This document shows, one piece after another, positions 23,250 to 33,210 of a stretch of 51,510 bases of DNA. Position 1 is the stretch's first letter; every line of letters begins with the position of its first letter. The notes below the pieces were generated by a model. It made no database searches and was not told the DNA's origin. It was given only the letters and a program-made list of their open reading frames with translations. Location of the stretch: contig NZ_JAOTBE010000024.1 of assembly GCF_026162645.1 (NCBI RefSeq), forward strand, positions 1 through 51,510. The letters run 5' to 3'. The position numbers and the translations under genes were made by a program. Origin of the DNA: Paracoccus rhizosphaerae (GTDB lineage Bacteria > Pseudomonadota > Alphaproteobacteria > Rhodobacterales > Rhodobacteraceae).

Positions 23250-24555
23250 TCGCGGCCGCCTCGGCGCGGGGATAGAGACGGAACATCGTCACCGCCCGCG
23301 CCAGGTTCAGCGCCATCAGCGCGGCCCAAAGCCCGTGGTTGCCCCAGATGGGCGGCAGGACCAGAACCGCGACGATGAAGATGGCGACCGACTGGATCAT
23401 CGCCACCCGCATCTCTCGGGTCAGGGTGGCGCCGATGAAGATGCCGTCCAGCATCCAGCCGGACACTCCGATCAGGGGCGCCAGCCCCAGCCACGGCAGA
23501 TAGAACCGCGCCTCGGCCCGCACCTCGGCTGCTGTCGTCAGCAGGTCGATGATTGGCCCGCCGGCTCCCAGGAAGATCAGCCCCAGCACCACCGATCCCC
23601 CCAGCCCCCAGGCCGACGTCATCTTGCTGGCCCGTCTGACGCGGTCAGGATGGTGCCCCCCGACCGCCTGCCCGACCAGGCTTTCCGCCGCGAATGCGAA
23701 GCCGTCCAGCGCATAGGCGGTGACGGCCAGGAACTGCAGCAGGACCTGGTTTGCCGCCAAAGGTACATCGCCATGCCCCGCCCCCAGGAACAGGAAGCTG
23801 GTCATGCAGCCCTGCAGCAGCACCGACCGGATCATGATGTCGCCGTTGACCCGCGCCAGGCGGTTCAGCTTGTCTGCAGCGAACAGGCTGGCCGTGTCCC
23901 GCGCCGCGCGGACGGCCCGCGACAGCACGTGGCGCGCCAGCCACAGCCCCAGCGCCAGTCCGGACAGTTCGGCGATCAGCGTGGCCCAGGCGACCCCCGC
24001 CACGCCGAGGCCGAGCCCCAGGACAAACCACAGGTCCAGCGCGACGTTCAGACCGTTCTGCAGCAGTTGCAGCGCCAGCACGGCCCGTGTTCGCTCGACA
24101 GCGATCAGCCAGCCGGTAATCGCGTAGAGCCCGATGGTCGCGGGTGCCCCCCAGATGCGGATCGCCAGGTAATCCCGCGCCAGCGCCTCGACCGCGTCCG
24201 ATGCCGGCGAAAGCCGGAACGCCGCCCAGAAGATCGGCACCTGCAGCGCCACGAACGCCAGTCCCGCGGCCCCAGCGATGGCCAGCGCGCGCAGTAGATG
24301 CGCGCCGACCTCGGCCTGGTCGCCCGCGCCATGCGCTTGCGCGACCAACCCCGACGTGCCCATGCGCAGGAACCCGAACACCCAATAGACCGAGGTCAGG
24401 ATGATCGCCCCGATCCCTACGGCACCGATGGGTTCGGGGGCCCCCAGCTGTCCCACGACGCCAGTATCGACAAGCCCCAGAAGCGGCACCGTCAGGTTCG
24501 ACAGCACAATGGGGATAGCGATGTTCAGAACCCGGCCGTGGGTCAAGGGCTTCAT
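23239..24555 (-). CDS. MATE-family multidrug/sodium antiporter (DinF-like)
   Basis: A 438-residue inner-membrane protein with about twelve hydrophobic helices in two halves. MATE signs are GRVLNIAIPIVLSNLTVPLL near the start, VDTGVVGQLGAPEPIGAVGI, TSGLVAQAHGAGDQAEVGAH and VGQAVGGHHPDRVRRA in the second half. The DinF branch of MATE exporters expels drugs or toxic metabolites using a cation gradient. It is coupled to the thioesterase gene in front (four-base overlap, 24552-24555), so a metabolite-export role together with acyl-CoA hydrolases is possible. The substrate is unknown. Confidence 0.88.
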   Translation of the reverse strand: MKPLTHGRVLNIAIPIVLSNLTVPLLGLVDTGVVGQLGAPEPIGAVGIGAIILTSVYWVFGFLRMGTSGLVAQAHGAGDQAEVGAHLLRALAIAGAAGLAFVALQVPIFWAAFRLSPASDAVEALARDYLAIRIWGAPATIGLYAITGWLIAVERTRAVLALQLLQNGLNVALDLWFVLGLGLGVAGVAWATLIAELSGLALGLWLARHVLSRAVRAARDTASLFAADKLNRLARVNGDIMIRSVLLQGCMTSFLFLGAGHGDVPLAANQVLLQFLAVTAYALDGFAFAAESLVGQAVGGHHPDRVRRASKMTSAWGLGGSVVLGLIFLGAGGPIIDLLTTAAEVRAEARFYLPWLGLAPLIGVSGWMLDGIFIGATLTREMRVAMIQSVAIFIVAVLVLPPIWGNHGLWAALMALNLARAVTMFRLYPRAEAAAISS

Positions 24556-25049
24556 GGCTGCGGCATCAGAAAATGCCCCGTCGCCTGCGCCATCAGGCGC
24601 GAGCGGTTATCCTGCCACGCCTCGACATGCACCGACGCATAGCGCCGCCCGGACCGCACCACCCGCGCCCGCGCATAGGCGTCGCGCGGCAGGCCCGACC
24701 GCAGGTAATCCACGGTGAAGTCGATGGTCTTGGGCAGCCGCGGCAGGCTGTCTGGCACGGCAGCGTCCGGCGCGATGCGGCCGGATTCTAGATCCTCCCA
24801 CATGGCGGACCAGGCCAGTTCGATGATGGCGGTGGTTTCCAGGAACGCCGCCGTGACACCGCCGTGGATCGCCGGCAGGCGGGGGTTGCCGATCAGCTTG
24901 TCGGCATAGGGCAAGATCGCCGTCAGTTCGTCCCCGCGCCGGTCGAAGCGGACGCCCAGCCATGTCAGGTAGGGCACGCCGGACACCAGCGCGTTCAACG
25001 CCGAATCGCGGCGGGTCTTGATCTGGTGCAGGGGTTCGTTGCGATCCAT
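24552..25049 (-). CDS. PaaI-like hotdog-fold thioesterase
   Basis: A 165-residue protein of the PaaI/YbgC hotdog class. Marks: PYLTWLGVRFDRRGDELTAI, LIGNPRLPAIHGGVTAAFLE, where the conserved HGG holds the catalytic site, and TVDYLRSGLPRDAYARARV. Such enzymes hydrolyse acyl-CoA or aryl-CoA thioesters. It is followed directly by the MATE exporter (ATGA overlap) and preceded by a second thioesterase with one base between them. The two are paralogues; both may act on unwanted CoA esters. Confidence 0.88.
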   Translation of the reverse strand: MDRNEPLHQIKTRRDSALNALVSGVPYLTWLGVRFDRRGDELTAILPYADKLIGNPRLPAIHGGVTAAFLETTAIIELAWSAMWEDLESGRIAPDAAVPDSLPRLPKTIDFTVDYLRSGLPRDAYARARVVRSGRRYASVHVEAWQDNRSRLMAQATGHFLMPQP

Positions 25050-25050
25050 C

Positions 25051-25473
25051 CTAACGCTCCGCCGTGAAGGCGCCGGTGGCCGAGGCGACGGGGTTCTCGC
25101 CGTCCTCGTCCAGCGCCACCGCCCGCAGGAACGCCACGCTGCGGGTCATGTGATAGCACTCGGCCCGCGCCGTGATCCGCTGGCCAGGCGTCGCCGCGCG
25201 CATGTAGTCGATGCGCAGGTCGATCGTCGCCGTTGATCGCGGGTTCGACGGATGGACCATGACGGCCGCCCCGCAGCAGGTGTCCATCAGCGCCGAGACG
25301 ACGCCGCCGTGGATGACACCGGTGCGCGGATCGCCGACGAGATGTTCCGCCCAGGGCATGCTGATGATTGCCCGCCCCGACCCGATCTCCTCGACACGCA
25401 TGCCCAAGGCGCGGGCATGGGGGATCGCCTCGATGAACTGCTGGGCGATGCGGGCTTGGTCGTCGTCGGTCAT
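25051..25473 (-). CDS. PaaI-like hotdog-fold thioesterase, second copy
   Basis: A 140-residue protein. The ATG at 25473 is chosen because AAGGAG lies just upstream; longer frames add non-family sequence. It holds MPWAEHLVGDPRTGVIHGGV with the HGG catalytic motif, DTCCGAAVMVHP and IDYMRAATPGQRITARAECY. It is homologous to the neighbouring thioesterase and starts the three-gene operon with it and the MATE exporter. It is divergent from the first MerR regulator gene across about 140 bases. Confidence 0.88.
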   Translation of the reverse strand: MTDDDQARIAQQFIEAIPHARALGMRVEEIGSGRAIISMPWAEHLVGDPRTGVIHGGVVSALMDTCCGAAVMVHPSNPRSTATIDLRIDYMRAATPGQRITARAECYHMTRSVAFLRAVALDEDGENPVASATGAFTAER

Positions 25474-25612
25474 GGGCGGCTCCTTCATGGCGATGATTAG
25501 ACGCAGGGGGCGGCGGCACTCAAGCCCTGATGCAGGCGCCTGCGCGTTCCGGTTGAGAAAGCCGCCGGTTGCCCCTAGGTTGACGCAAAGGGAAATCTTC
25601 GAGAGGGCGCTG

Positions 25613-25990
25613 ATGCCGGGTGAACAGTTCAGCTTCAAGGAGATGTGCGCGCGTTTCGACGTCACACCCCGAACCCTGCGTTACTATGAGTATATCGAGC
25701 TGTTGCAGCCTCGGCGCGAGGGGCGGGCCCGCTTCTATGGTGCGCGAGAGGTGGCGCGGATGACGCTGATCCTGCGCGGCCGGCGCTTCGGCTTCAGCCT
25801 CGAAGACATCCGCCAGTGGTTGCAGATCTATGACCGCAAGGGCTCGCGCGAACAGTATCAGGTGTGGCTGCAGATGGCCGAACGCCAATTGGCGGTCCTG
25901 GACGAACAGATCGGCGACCTGCAGGCCGCCCGCGCCGATCTTGAACAGCTGCGCCAGACGACGGCCGACGAACTGGCACGGATGACCTGA
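25613..25990 (+). CDS. MerR-family regulator, first of a tandem pair
   Basis: A 125-residue protein from the ATG at 25613 with GAGAGGG upstream. The N-terminal winged helix reads [20 protein letters not shown], then REGRARFYGAREVARMTLIL and RGRRFGFSLEDIRQWLQIYD; a long dimerisation coiled coil follows. No cysteines for metal sensing are found, so it is not a MerR metal sensor. It is nearly the same as the next MerR gene and resembles LiuR-type regulators of acyl-CoA catabolism. It lies just before the fatty-acid operon and beside the thioesterases. Confidence 0.88.
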   Translation: MPGEQFSFKEMCARFDVTPRTLRYYEYIELLQPRREGRARFYGAREVARMTLILRGRRFGFSLEDIRQWLQIYDRKGSREQYQVWLQMAERQLAVLDEQIGDLQAARADLEQLRQTTADELARMT

Positions 25991-26025
25991 CGCGGCGGCA
26001 GCCGTGGCGTGACGCCGCGTCCCGC

Positions 26026-26040
26026 TTACGTTCGCGTCAA
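26026..26040. promoter_or_regulatory. Imperfect inverted repeat in front of the second MerR gene
   Basis: TTACGTTCGCGTCAA is an imperfect palindrome with ACG/CGT arms around TTCG, sited about 60 bases before the second MerR start and the fatty-acid operon. It resembles the ACGT-rich sites described for LiuR-type MerR regulators. It may control both MerR genes and the operon. Confidence 0.4.
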
Positions 26041-26099
26041 CTTGATCCTATATCGAAGGCCAAGGACGGACCACCGGTGAGCGAGGAGAAGCCGAACCC

Positions 26100-26498
26100 A
26101 TGTCCGAGGATCTGATGACCATCCGGCAGATGTGCGACACGTTCGACGTGACGCCGCGCACCTTGCGCTTCTACGAGGCGCGGGAACTCATCTTCCCGCA
26201 GCGCCGCGGTCAGCACCGGCTCTATGACCGGCGCGACCGGGCCCGGCTGACGCTGATCCTGCGCGGCAAGCGGTTCGGTTTCAGCCTGGAGCAGATCCGC
26301 CAGCTGCTGGAGCTCTACGAGCCCGGCGGGACGAACCGCACCCAGGTCGCCGCGACGATTGAGGTGGGTCGTGCCCGTCTGGCCGACATGGAACGCCAGC
26401 GCGCCGAACTGGGAGAGGCCATCGCCGACCTCCGCGCGCAGATTTCCGACGCAGAACACCGGTTGTCCGCCACATCCGTCGAACCGATCACAGGATAG
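26100..26498 (+). CDS. MerR-family regulator, second of a tandem pair
   Basis: A 132-residue protein: [20 protein letters not shown], then [20 protein letters not shown] and [20 protein letters not shown], followed by a coiled coil ([20 protein letters not shown]). It is clearly a paralogue of the regulator at 25613, sharing TLILRG(R/K)RFGFSLE. It lacks metal-binding cysteines. It ends 4 bases before the acyl-CoA dehydrogenase gene, so it is probably in the same transcript and regulates fatty-acid or amino-acid acyl-CoA breakdown, perhaps by binding acyl-CoA. Confidence 0.9.
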   Translation: MSEDLMTIRQMCDTFDVTPRTLRFYEARELIFPQRRGQHRLYDRRDRARLTLILRGKRFGFSLEQIRQLLELYEPGGTNRTQVAATIEVGRARLADMERQRAELGEAIADLRAQISDAEHRLSATSVEPITG

Positions 26499-26502
26499 TG
26501 CC

Positions 26503-28281
26503 ATGCCGATCTACACCCCGCCGATCCGCGACCTGCAATTCGTCCTGCACGACGTGCTGGCCCTGTCGACCTCGGGCCTGCCCGGCCACGAGGAGCTTGA
26601 CCGCGAATTCACCGAAGCCATCCTGGACGCTGCCGGCAAGCTGTCATCCGAGGTGCTGGCGCCCCTGAACCGTATCGGCGATCAGCAGGGCTGCCGGCTG
26701 GAGAACGGCGTCGTCCGCACCCCCGACGGCTTCAAGCAGGCCTTCGACGCCGTCCGCGAAGGCGGCTGGACGGCGCTGGATTGCGACCCGGAATATGGCG
26801 GCCAAGGTATGCCCTACGTCATGGGCGTGGCGACCGGAGAGATGTTCGTCAGCGCCAACCTGGCCTTCAACATGTACCAGGGCCTGACCCACGGCGCCTA
26901 TTCCGCCATCCATGCCCACGGCACCGAGGAGCAGAAGCGGACCTACCTGCCGAAAATTGTCAGCTGCGAGTGGACCGGCACGATGAACCTGACCGAGCCC
27001 CATGCGGGGACCGACCTGGGCATCCTGCGCACCAAGGCCGAGCCGCAGGACGACGGCAGCTACAGCATCACCGGGCAGAAGATCTTCATCTCCTCGGGCG
27101 ACCACGACATGTCGGACAATGTCATCCACCTGGTCCTGGCGAAGGTCCCCGGCGGCGGCGAAGGCACCAAGGGCATCAGCCTGTTCATCGTACCAAAATT
27201 CCTGGTGAACGAGGACGGCTCGCTTGGTGACCGCAATGGCGTCACGGTCGGTGCGCTGGAACACAAGATGGGCATCCACGGCAACGCCACCTGCGTGATG
27301 AACTACGACGGCGCCAAGGGATTTCTGCTGGGCGAGATGCACAAGGGCATGCGCGCCATGTTCACGATGATGAACGAAGCCCGGATCGGCGTCGGCCTGC
27401 AGGGCTATGCCGGTGCCGTTCCCGCCTATCAGAACGCGCTGGCCTACGCGAAGGACCGCCTGCAGGGCCGGTCTGTGTCTGGCGCACGGAACGGGACCGG
27501 GGTCGCCGACCCGCTGATCGTGCATCCCGACATCCGCCGCAGCCTGATGGACCAGAAGTCGTTCCTGGAGGGCGCCCGCGCGCTGTCGCTGTGGGGCGCC
27601 CACCTGATCGATCGCAGCCGCTTGGCGGACGACGCCGATGCCGAGGGGCTGATTTCGCTGATGACCCCCGTCATCAAGGGTTTCCTGACCGACAAGGGTT
27701 TCGAGACCACCGTCCTCGCCCAGCAGATCTTCGGCGGTCACGGCTATGTCGAGGAATGGGGCATGAGCCAGTTCGTCCGCGACGCCCGGATCACCATGAT
27801 TTATGAAGGCGCGAATGGCGTCCAGGCCTTGGACCTCGTCGGCCGCAAGCTGGCGCAGGACGGCGGCAAGCACGTCATGGCCTTCTTCGAGATGATCAAG
27901 TCCTTCTGCAAGCAGCATGGCGACGATGAGGCGGTGGCGGCGGACTTCATCGCACCGCTGAAGGTGGCGTCGAAGGATCTTCAGACCGCCGCGATGTTCT
28001 TCATGGAACGTGGCATGAAGAACCCCGACGACGCACTGTCTGGCTCCTACGACTTCATGCACCTCTTCGGCCACGTGACATTGGCCTTCATGTGGGCGCG
28101 GATGGCGGTGGCCGCGCAAGAGGCGCTTTCCTCCGGCACCGATGATGCGGATTTCTACAGGACGAAACTTGCGACCGGCCGATACTACATGAAGCGGCAG
28201 CTCCCGATGACGGCGACCCACCTGGCGCGAATCCAGACCGGCGCCGAACCGGTGATGGAGCTGGAGCCGGAAGCCTTCTGA
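26503..28281 (+). CDS. Acyl-CoA dehydrogenase with C-terminal extension (DmdC-like family)
   Basis: A 592-residue flavoprotein from the ATG at 26503. Domain order: an N-terminal acyl-CoA dehydrogenase helical part (residues 1 to about 160), a beta domain with [18 protein letters not shown], a second helical domain with the catalytic glutamate in [19 protein letters not shown], and a C-terminal extension found in the DmdC/long-chain subgroup. Length near 590 fits that branch. It makes trans-2-enoyl-CoA with electron transfer to ETF. First structural gene of the fatty-acid operon. The exact acyl chain is uncertain; DmdC paralogues are common in Rhodobacterales and include methylthiopropionyl-CoA dehydrogenase. 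Confidence 0.9.
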   Translation: MPIYTPPIRDLQFVLHDVLALSTSGLPGHEELDREFTEAILDAAGKLSSEVLAPLNRIGDQQGCRLENGVVRTPDGFKQAFDAVREGGWTALDCDPEYGGQGMPYVMGVATGEMFVSANLAFNMYQGLTHGAYSAIHAHGTEEQKRTYLPKIVSCEWTGTMNLTEPHAGTDLGILRTKAEPQDDGSYSITGQKIFISSGDHDMSDNVIHLVLAKVPGGGEGTKGISLFIVPKFLVNEDGSLGDRNGVTVGALEHKMGIHGNATCVMNYDGAKGFLLGEMHKGMRAMFTMMNEARIGVGLQGYAGAVPAYQNALAYAKDRLQGRSVSGARNGTGVADPLIVHPDIRRSLMDQKSFLEGARALSLWGAHLIDRSRLADDADAEGLISLMTPVIKGFLTDKGFETTVLAQQIFGGHGYVEEWGMSQFVRDARITMIYEGANGVQALDLVGRKLAQDGGKHVMAFFEMIKSFCKQHGDDEAVAADFIAPLKVASKDLQTAAMFFMERGMKNPDDALSGSYDFMHLFGHVTLAFMWARMAVAAQEALSSGTDDADFYRTKLATGRYYMKRQLPMTATHLARIQTGAEPVMELEPEAF

Positions 28282-28304
28282 GGCGGAGCGCGTGGCGAGA
28301 GCGT

Positions 28305-28505
28305 GCCTGTGGGTATTTGTACAAAGAAGAAGCAGAGTGCGTCCCGGCCTCTCCCGTCCAGCGACGAGTCAGACACTCTGGGCCCACAGGCCGGAACGTC
28401 TTCTCCTTTGACGGTCATCGGCTCCCCAGCCTGTACCGCAGCGTCAGGCTAGCACGGGCAAGATAAAGAATGAGTTAATGCCCTTCTTCTTTGTCTCAAA
28501 TACCC
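28305..28505. repeat. Intergenic inverted-repeat element (REP/MITE-like)
   Basis: Nearly the same sequence appears in opposite orientation at the two ends: 28311-28332 (GGGTATTTGTACAAAGAAGA, then AG) and 28483-28505, its reverse complement except for one or two bases and a one-base gap. Inside, GCCTGTGGG (28305-28313) pairs with CCCACAGGC (28383-28391) and CAGAGTG (28333-28339) with CACTCTG (28374-28380). The arrangement suggests a small non-coding mobile element or paired REP sequence between the acyl-CoA dehydrogenase and GST genes. Confidence 0.55.
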
Positions 28506-28514
28506 TGCGGGGGT

Positions 28515-28535
28515 CCGGGGGCGCAAAGCCCCCGG
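28515..28535 (+). repeat. GC-rich hairpin before the GST gene
   Basis: CCGGGGGC and GCCCCCGG form an 8-base stem around GCAAA, joined to the inverted-repeat element and 16 bases before the GST start. Such hairpins are common intergenic sequences in this group; it could act as terminator or mRNA-stability element. Confidence 0.5.
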
Positions 28536-28551
28536 TGGTATCGGAGGACAC

Positions 28552-29193
28552 ATGACCGCTCAACTTTGGTGCTTCGGCGAATCCGGCAATGCCTACAAGG
28601 CGGCGCTGACGCTGCAGCTGGCAGATTACGACTGGCGTCCCGTCTACGTCGACTTCTTCAACGGCGAAGGGCGCAGCCCCCAGTTTCGTACGCTGAACCC
28701 GATGGGCGAGGTGCCGGTCTTTCGTGAAAACGATTTGACCCTCAGCCAGTCGGCCGTGATCCAGCTGCACATCGCCGAGAAAACGGGCCGCTTCCTCGGC
28801 AGCGATCGGAACGAAACCCTGCGCTGGCTGATGTTCGACAACCACAAGGTTTCTGGTCAAGCCGGGCCCGCGAGGTTCCTGCTGAACTTTCTGCCCGAGG
28901 CCAAGCGTCCCGCCGGCGCGGCTGAATATCTGCAGGGCCGGTTGAAGGGGGCTTACCAGGTTCTGGACAACCATCTGGCAAACCGCGACTGGGTAGCCCC
29001 CGGCGGCCCCACAGTCGCTGATTTCGCGCTCTGCGGATACCTCTACTACCCCGAGCCATTCGGCTTCGACCGAAAGGAATGGCCCCATATCGACCGCTGG
29101 CTGGACGCGATCGCCGCGCTGCCCGGCTGGAAACACCCCTATGACCTGATGCCCGGCCATCCGTCAGACCGGGCGCCCAAGGAGGACACATGA
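28552..29193 (+). CDS. Glutathione S-transferase family protein
   Basis: A 213-residue protein with GGAGGA upstream. The N-terminal thioredoxin-like domain shows LWCFGESGNAYKAALTLQLA and a MGEVPVFRENDLTLSQSAVI motif (cis-proline and the glutathione-binding Ser), and the C-terminal all-helical domain contains GPTVADFALCGYLYYP, where the N-capping box lies. The stop overlaps the thiolase start by four bases, so it is part of the fatty-acid operon. Its role there might be thioester or electrophile handling. Confidence 0.88.
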   Translation: MTAQLWCFGESGNAYKAALTLQLADYDWRPVYVDFFNGEGRSPQFRTLNPMGEVPVFRENDLTLSQSAVIQLHIAEKTGRFLGSDRNETLRWLMFDNHKVSGQAGPARFLLNFLPEAKRPAGAAEYLQGRLKGAYQVLDNHLANRDWVAPGGPTVADFALCGYLYYPEPFGFDRKEWPHIDRWLDAIAALPGWKHPYDLMPGHPSDRAPKEDT

Positions 29194-30401
29194 CCGACGC
29201 CTTCATCTATGACGCCGCCCGGACTCCGCGCGGCAAGGGCCGCCCCGATGGCAGCCTGCACGAGGTCACCTCGCTGGCGCTGTCGGCGCGCCTGCTGAAC
29301 GCCGTCAAGGAACGCAACAATCTGGACGGTCACGCCGTCGAGGACGTGATCTGGGGCAACGTCACCCAGGTCAAGGAACAGGGCGGCTGTCTTGCACGCA
29401 GCGCCGTGTTGGCCTCGGACCTCGACGAACGCATCCCCGGCCTGTCGATCAACCGCTTCTGCGCCAGCGGCATGGAGGCGGTGAATCTGGCTGCAAACCA
29501 GGTCAAGGCGGGGGCGGGCCACGGCTATATCGCAGGCGGGGTCGAGATGATGGGCCGCGTCGCGATGGGCAGCGACGGGGCCGCCATCGCCGTGGATCCG
29601 GGCCTTGCGATGCGGTCCTATTTCGTGCCGCAGGGCATCAGTGCCGACATCATCGCGACTGAATATGGCTTCAGCCGCGACGAGGCCGATGCGCTGGCGC
29701 TTGAAAGCCAGCGTCGTGCGGCGAATGCCTGGGAGGAGGGGCGGTTCAGCAAGTCCATCGTTCCGGTCCTGGACCAAAACGGCCTGACCATTTTGGACCG
29801 CGACGAGTACATGCGCCCCGGCACCACCGCCGAAGATTTGGCCAAACTGAAGCCTGCCTTCAAGGAGATGGGCGAGGCGATGCCTGGCTTCGACAAGGTC
29901 GCGATGCTGAAGTACCCGCATCTGGACCGCATCGACCACATTCACCATGCCGGCAACAGCAGCGGCATCGTCGATGGCGCCGCCGCCGTGCTGATCGGCA
30001 ACGAGGAGTTCGGCCGGGCCCACGGCCTGAAGCCCCGTGCCCGCATCCGCGCCACCGCCAAGATCGGCACCGATCCCACGATCATGCTGACCGGCCCCGT
30101 CCCGGTGACCGAGAAGATCCTGCAGGACAGCGGCATGTCGATCGGCGACATCGACCTGATCGAGGTGAACGAGGCATTCGCCGCCGTCGTCCTGCGCTTC
30201 ATGCAGGCGTTTCAGGTGGATCCGGCCAAGGTGAACGTGAACGGCGGCGCCATCGCCATGGGCCACCCCCTTGGCGCGACCGGCGCGATCATCATCGGCA
30301 CCCTGCTGGACGAGTTGGAACGGCAGGACAAGACCGTGGGCCTCGCGACGCTCTGCATCGCGTCGGGCATGGGCGCCGCCACCATCATCGAGCGCGTGTG
30401 A
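29190..30401 (+). CDS. Acetyl-CoA acyltransferase / thiolase (FadA-like)
   Basis: A 403-residue thiolase. The nucleophile cysteine is in [16 protein letters not shown] (about residue 92), followed by [10 protein letters not shown]; near the C-terminus are [25 protein letters not shown] with the catalytic His, and [13 protein letters not shown] with the second Cys. It performs the last step of beta-oxidation, cleaving 3-ketoacyl-CoA with CoA. It is coupled by overlap to the GST gene before and the cupin gene after, and works with the FadB/FadJ-type protein three genes on. Confidence 0.93.
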   Translation: MTDAFIYDAARTPRGKGRPDGSLHEVTSLALSARLLNAVKERNNLDGHAVEDVIWGNVTQVKEQGGCLARSAVLASDLDERIPGLSINRFCASGMEAVNLAANQVKAGAGHGYIAGGVEMMGRVAMGSDGAAIAVDPGLAMRSYFVPQGISADIIATEYGFSRDEADALALESQRRAANAWEEGRFSKSIVPVLDQNGLTILDRDEYMRPGTTAEDLAKLKPAFKEMGEAMPGFDKVAMLKYPHLDRIDHIHHAGNSSGIVDGAAAVLIGNEEFGRAHGLKPRARIRATAKIGTDPTIMLTGPVPVTEKILQDSGMSIGDIDLIEVNEAFAAVVLRFMQAFQVDPAKVNVNGGAIAMGHPLGATGAIIIGTLLDELERQDKTVGLATLCIASGMGAATIIERV

Positions 30402-30871
30402 TGGCGATCCTGCGCAAGGACAGCGTTCCTGTGACGGAAGGGGTCTCGGGCTATCCTGACCCCTTCGATCTGGGCCGCGGGTTCCTGTCCTATCGCCACC
30501 TGACCGAGGCTGGCGGGCTGACGCAGTTCGGCATCGCGGTGGAAACGCTGCAGCCCGGCAGGCAGAGCAGCCAGCAGCACTGGGAGGAGCACGAGGATGA
30601 GTTTCTCTATCTGCTGGAAGGCGCGCTGACGGTGGTCGAGGACGAGACCGAGACGGTCATCCATCCGGGTGACGCCTGCTGCTGGAAGGCCGGTGTTCCT
30701 GTGGCGCATGTCCTGCGCAACGACAGCGACCACCCCGCGACCTATCTGATCGCCGGCAGCCGCCTGCCTCACAACGTGACGCATTACCGGGGGATCGACC
30801 TGGTCGGCACGCCCTGGGGCTATACGCACCTGGACGGCACCCCCTACCCGACGAAGGGAGAGACAGAATGA
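30401..30871 (+). CDS. Cupin-domain protein
   Basis: A 156-residue protein whose ATG shares one base with the thiolase stop (TGATG). It has a cupin barrel: [20 protein letters not shown] with metal-ligand-like histidines and glutamates, then [20 protein letters not shown], the second cupin motif. Cupins are various; no pathway-specific mark is evident. Position inside the fatty-acid operon between thiolase and the FadB/FadJ-type protein suggests a role in acyl-CoA metabolism or its control. Its stop overlaps the next start by four bases. Confidence 0.8.
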   Translation: MAILRKDSVPVTEGVSGYPDPFDLGRGFLSYRHLTEAGGLTQFGIAVETLQPGRQSSQQHWEEHEDEFLYLLEGALTVVEDETETVIHPGDACCWKAGVPVAHVLRNDSDHPATYLIAGSRLPHNVTHYRGIDLVGTPWGYTHLDGTPYPTKGETE

Positions 30872-33048
30872 CCGATTTCACTATAGAGACCGGGGACGAT
30901 GGCGTCGCGGTCATCACCTGGGACGTTCCCGGCAAGTCGATGAACGTGCTGACGATGGACGGCGCGCAGGCGCTGAACGACCTGATCGACCAGGCCTTGG
31001 CGGACGAGGCCGTGAAGGGCATCGTCATCGCCAGCGGCAAGACGGATTTCGCCGGGGGCATGGACCTGAAGGTCATTGCCGGCATGAAGGAACGCGGCGG
31101 GGCGCAGGGCGTCTTCGACGGCGTGATGACGCTGCACAGCCTTTTGCGCAAGATCGAACTGGCGGGCATGGACGCCAAGACCAAAAAGGGCGGCAAGCCC
31201 ATCGCGGCCGTCCTGCCCGGCACCGCGCTTGGGATCGGGCTGGAGCTGCCGCTGGCGACGCATCGCATCTTTGCCGCCGACAACCCGCGCGCCAAGATCG
31301 GCCTGCCCGAGATCATGGTCGGCATCTTTCCCGGCGCGGGCGGCACGACGCGTCTGGTGCGCAAGCTGGGCGCCATGATGGCCGCGCCCTTCCTGCTGGA
31401 AGGCAAGCTGTCGGACCCGAAGAAGGCCAAGGCCGCAGGCCTGATCGACGAGGTCTCGGACGATCCGCTGGCCGCCGCGAAAGCTTGGGTGCTGGGGGCG
31501 AAGGACGCCGACCTGGTCAAGCCCTGGGACGCCAAGGGCTACAAGATGCCGGGCGGAGAGCCGTTTCACCCGGCGGGCTTCATGACCTTCGTGGGCGCGT
31601 CCGCGATGGTGCATGGCAAGACCATGGGCGTCTATCCGGCGGCCAAGGCGCTCTTGTCGGCGGTCTATGAGGGTTCGATGGTGCCCTTCGACACCGCCCT
31701 GAAGATCGAGGCGCGCTGGTTCACCAACGTTCTGATGAACCCGTCATCGACCGCGATGATCCGCAGCCTGTTCATCAACAAGGAGGCGCTTGAAAAGGGC
31801 GCGAACCGCCCCGAGGCGCCCGATCAGACGGTGCGTAAGGTCGGCGTCCTTGGCGCCGGGATGATGGGCGCAGGCATCGCCTATGTCAGCGCCATGGCGG
31901 GGATCGAGGTCGTGCTGATCGACGCGGCGCAGGACAGCGCCGACCGCGGCAAGTCCTATTCCGAGGGTCTTTTGGACAAGGCGATCAGCCGCAAGAAATC
32001 CACCGAGGAAAAGAAGGCCGAGGTTCTGGGCCGCATCACCGCCACGACGGATTACGCCGCGCTGGACGGCTGCGACCTGATCATCGAGGCAGTCTTCGAG
32101 GACCCGCAGGTCAAGGCCGAGGTAACGAAGCGCGCCGAGGCCGTCATCCCGCAGGACGCGATCTTCGCGACCAACACCTCGACCCTGCCGATCAGCGATC
32201 TGGCGCGTGCCAGTGCCCGGCCGGACCAGTTCATCGGCATCCACTTCTTCAGCCCCGTGGACAAGATGCTGCTGGTCGAGATCATCAAGGGCCGCGACAC
32301 CGGACCGCGCGCCGTCGCCAAGGCGCTGGACTTTGTGCGCCAGATCCGCAAGACGCCGATCGTGGTGAACGACGCGCGCTTCTTCTATGCCAACCGCTGC
32401 ATCATCCCTTATATCAACGAAGGCATCCGCATGGTCGGCGAAGGGGTGAACCCGACGCTGGTGGAAAACGCCGCCAAGATGATGGGCATGCCGCTTGGCC
32501 CGCTGCAGCTGGTCGATGAAACCAGCATCGATCTGGGCGTCAAGATCGCCAAGGCGACCCGCGCCGCGATGGGCGAGGCCTATCCCGATGATGCGGTGGA
32601 CGACGTGCTGTTCTGGATGGCAGACCAGGACCGGATGGGCCGCAAGGGCGGCGCGGGCTTCTATGCCTATGAGGACGGCAAGCGGCAGGGCCTGTGGGAC
32701 GGGCTGGCGACGCAGTATCCGCGCGCTGACGACCAGCCGCAGCTGCGCGATGTGCAGGACCGCCTGATGTTCGCGCAGAGCCTGGAAGCCGTCCGTGCGC
32801 TGGAAGACGGCGTGCTGGAGGACATCCGCGAGGGCGATGTCGGCGCAATTCTGGGCTGGGGCTTTGCACCTTGGTCAGGGGGGCCCTTCGGTTGGCTGGA
32901 CATCATCGGCGCCGCCAAGGCGGTCGAGATCTGCGACCGGCTGGCGGCTGAACATGGCAACCGCTTCAAGGCGCCGCAGTTGCTGCGCGACATGGCCGCC
33001 AAGGGCGACAGCTTCTATGGCCGCTTCGGCCAGCAGGAAGCTGCCTGA
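30868..33048 (+). CDS. Bifunctional enoyl-CoA hydratase / 3-hydroxyacyl-CoA dehydrogenase (FadB/FadJ-type)
   Basis: A 726-residue fusion. The N-terminal crotonase half has the oxyanion-hole and acid/base region [19 protein letters not shown] and [20 protein letters not shown]. The C-terminal half starts with the NAD-binding [20 protein letters not shown] at about 330, then [17 protein letters not shown] and [20 protein letters not shown] with the catalytic His, and [15 protein letters not shown]. It hydrates enoyl-CoA and oxidises 3-hydroxyacyl-CoA with NAD, feeding the operon's thiolase. Last gene of the operon; a strong hairpin follows. Confidence 0.94.
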   Translation: MTDFTIETGDDGVAVITWDVPGKSMNVLTMDGAQALNDLIDQALADEAVKGIVIASGKTDFAGGMDLKVIAGMKERGGAQGVFDGVMTLHSLLRKIELAGMDAKTKKGGKPIAAVLPGTALGIGLELPLATHRIFAADNPRAKIGLPEIMVGIFPGAGGTTRLVRKLGAMMAAPFLLEGKLSDPKKAKAAGLIDEVSDDPLAAAKAWVLGAKDADLVKPWDAKGYKMPGGEPFHPAGFMTFVGASAMVHGKTMGVYPAAKALLSAVYEGSMVPFDTALKIEARWFTNVLMNPSSTAMIRSLFINKEALEKGANRPEAPDQTVRKVGVLGAGMMGAGIAYVSAMAGIEVVLIDAAQDSADRGKSYSEGLLDKAISRKKSTEEKKAEVLGRITATTDYAALDGCDLIIEAVFEDPQVKAEVTKRAEAVIPQDAIFATNTSTLPISDLARASARPDQFIGIHFFSPVDKMLLVEIIKGRDTGPRAVAKALDFVRQIRKTPIVVNDARFFYANRCIIPYINEGIRMVGEGVNPTLVENAAKMMGMPLGPLQLVDETSIDLGVKIAKATRAAMGEAYPDDAVDDVLFWMADQDRMGRKGGAGFYAYEDGKRQGLWDGLATQYPRADDQPQLRDVQDRLMFAQSLEAVRALEDGVLEDIREGDVGAILGWGFAPWSGGPFGWLDIIGAAKAVEICDRLAAEHGNRFKAPQLLRDMAAKGDSFYGRFGQQEAA

Positions 33049-33057
33049 GACCGTCAA

Positions 33058-33087
33058 GGCCGGGCCGCAGGCGACTGTGGCCCGGCC
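33058..33087 (+). terminator. Hairpin terminator of the fatty-acid operon
   Basis: GGCCGGGCC pairs with GGCCCGGCC (perfect 9-base stem, 12-base loop) 9 bases after the FadB/FadJ-type stop. It lacks a T tract. Confidence 0.65.
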
Positions 33088-33210
33088 GACCCATCGCTGT
33101 GATCTTCCCGCCGCAGCGCGAAACTTTCCCGGGATCATGTCGTTGAACCGCTGTCGATTGGCCATATGCTGCGCCGCAGAGCCAGGCAGCGGCCGACGGA
33201 AGGGATTCGC

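Noticed and set aside
26644..28221. A 525-codon minus-strand open frame opposite the acyl-CoA dehydrogenase
   Set aside because: Low-complexity shadow of the true gene, rich in His, Gly, Arg and Val, with no motif.
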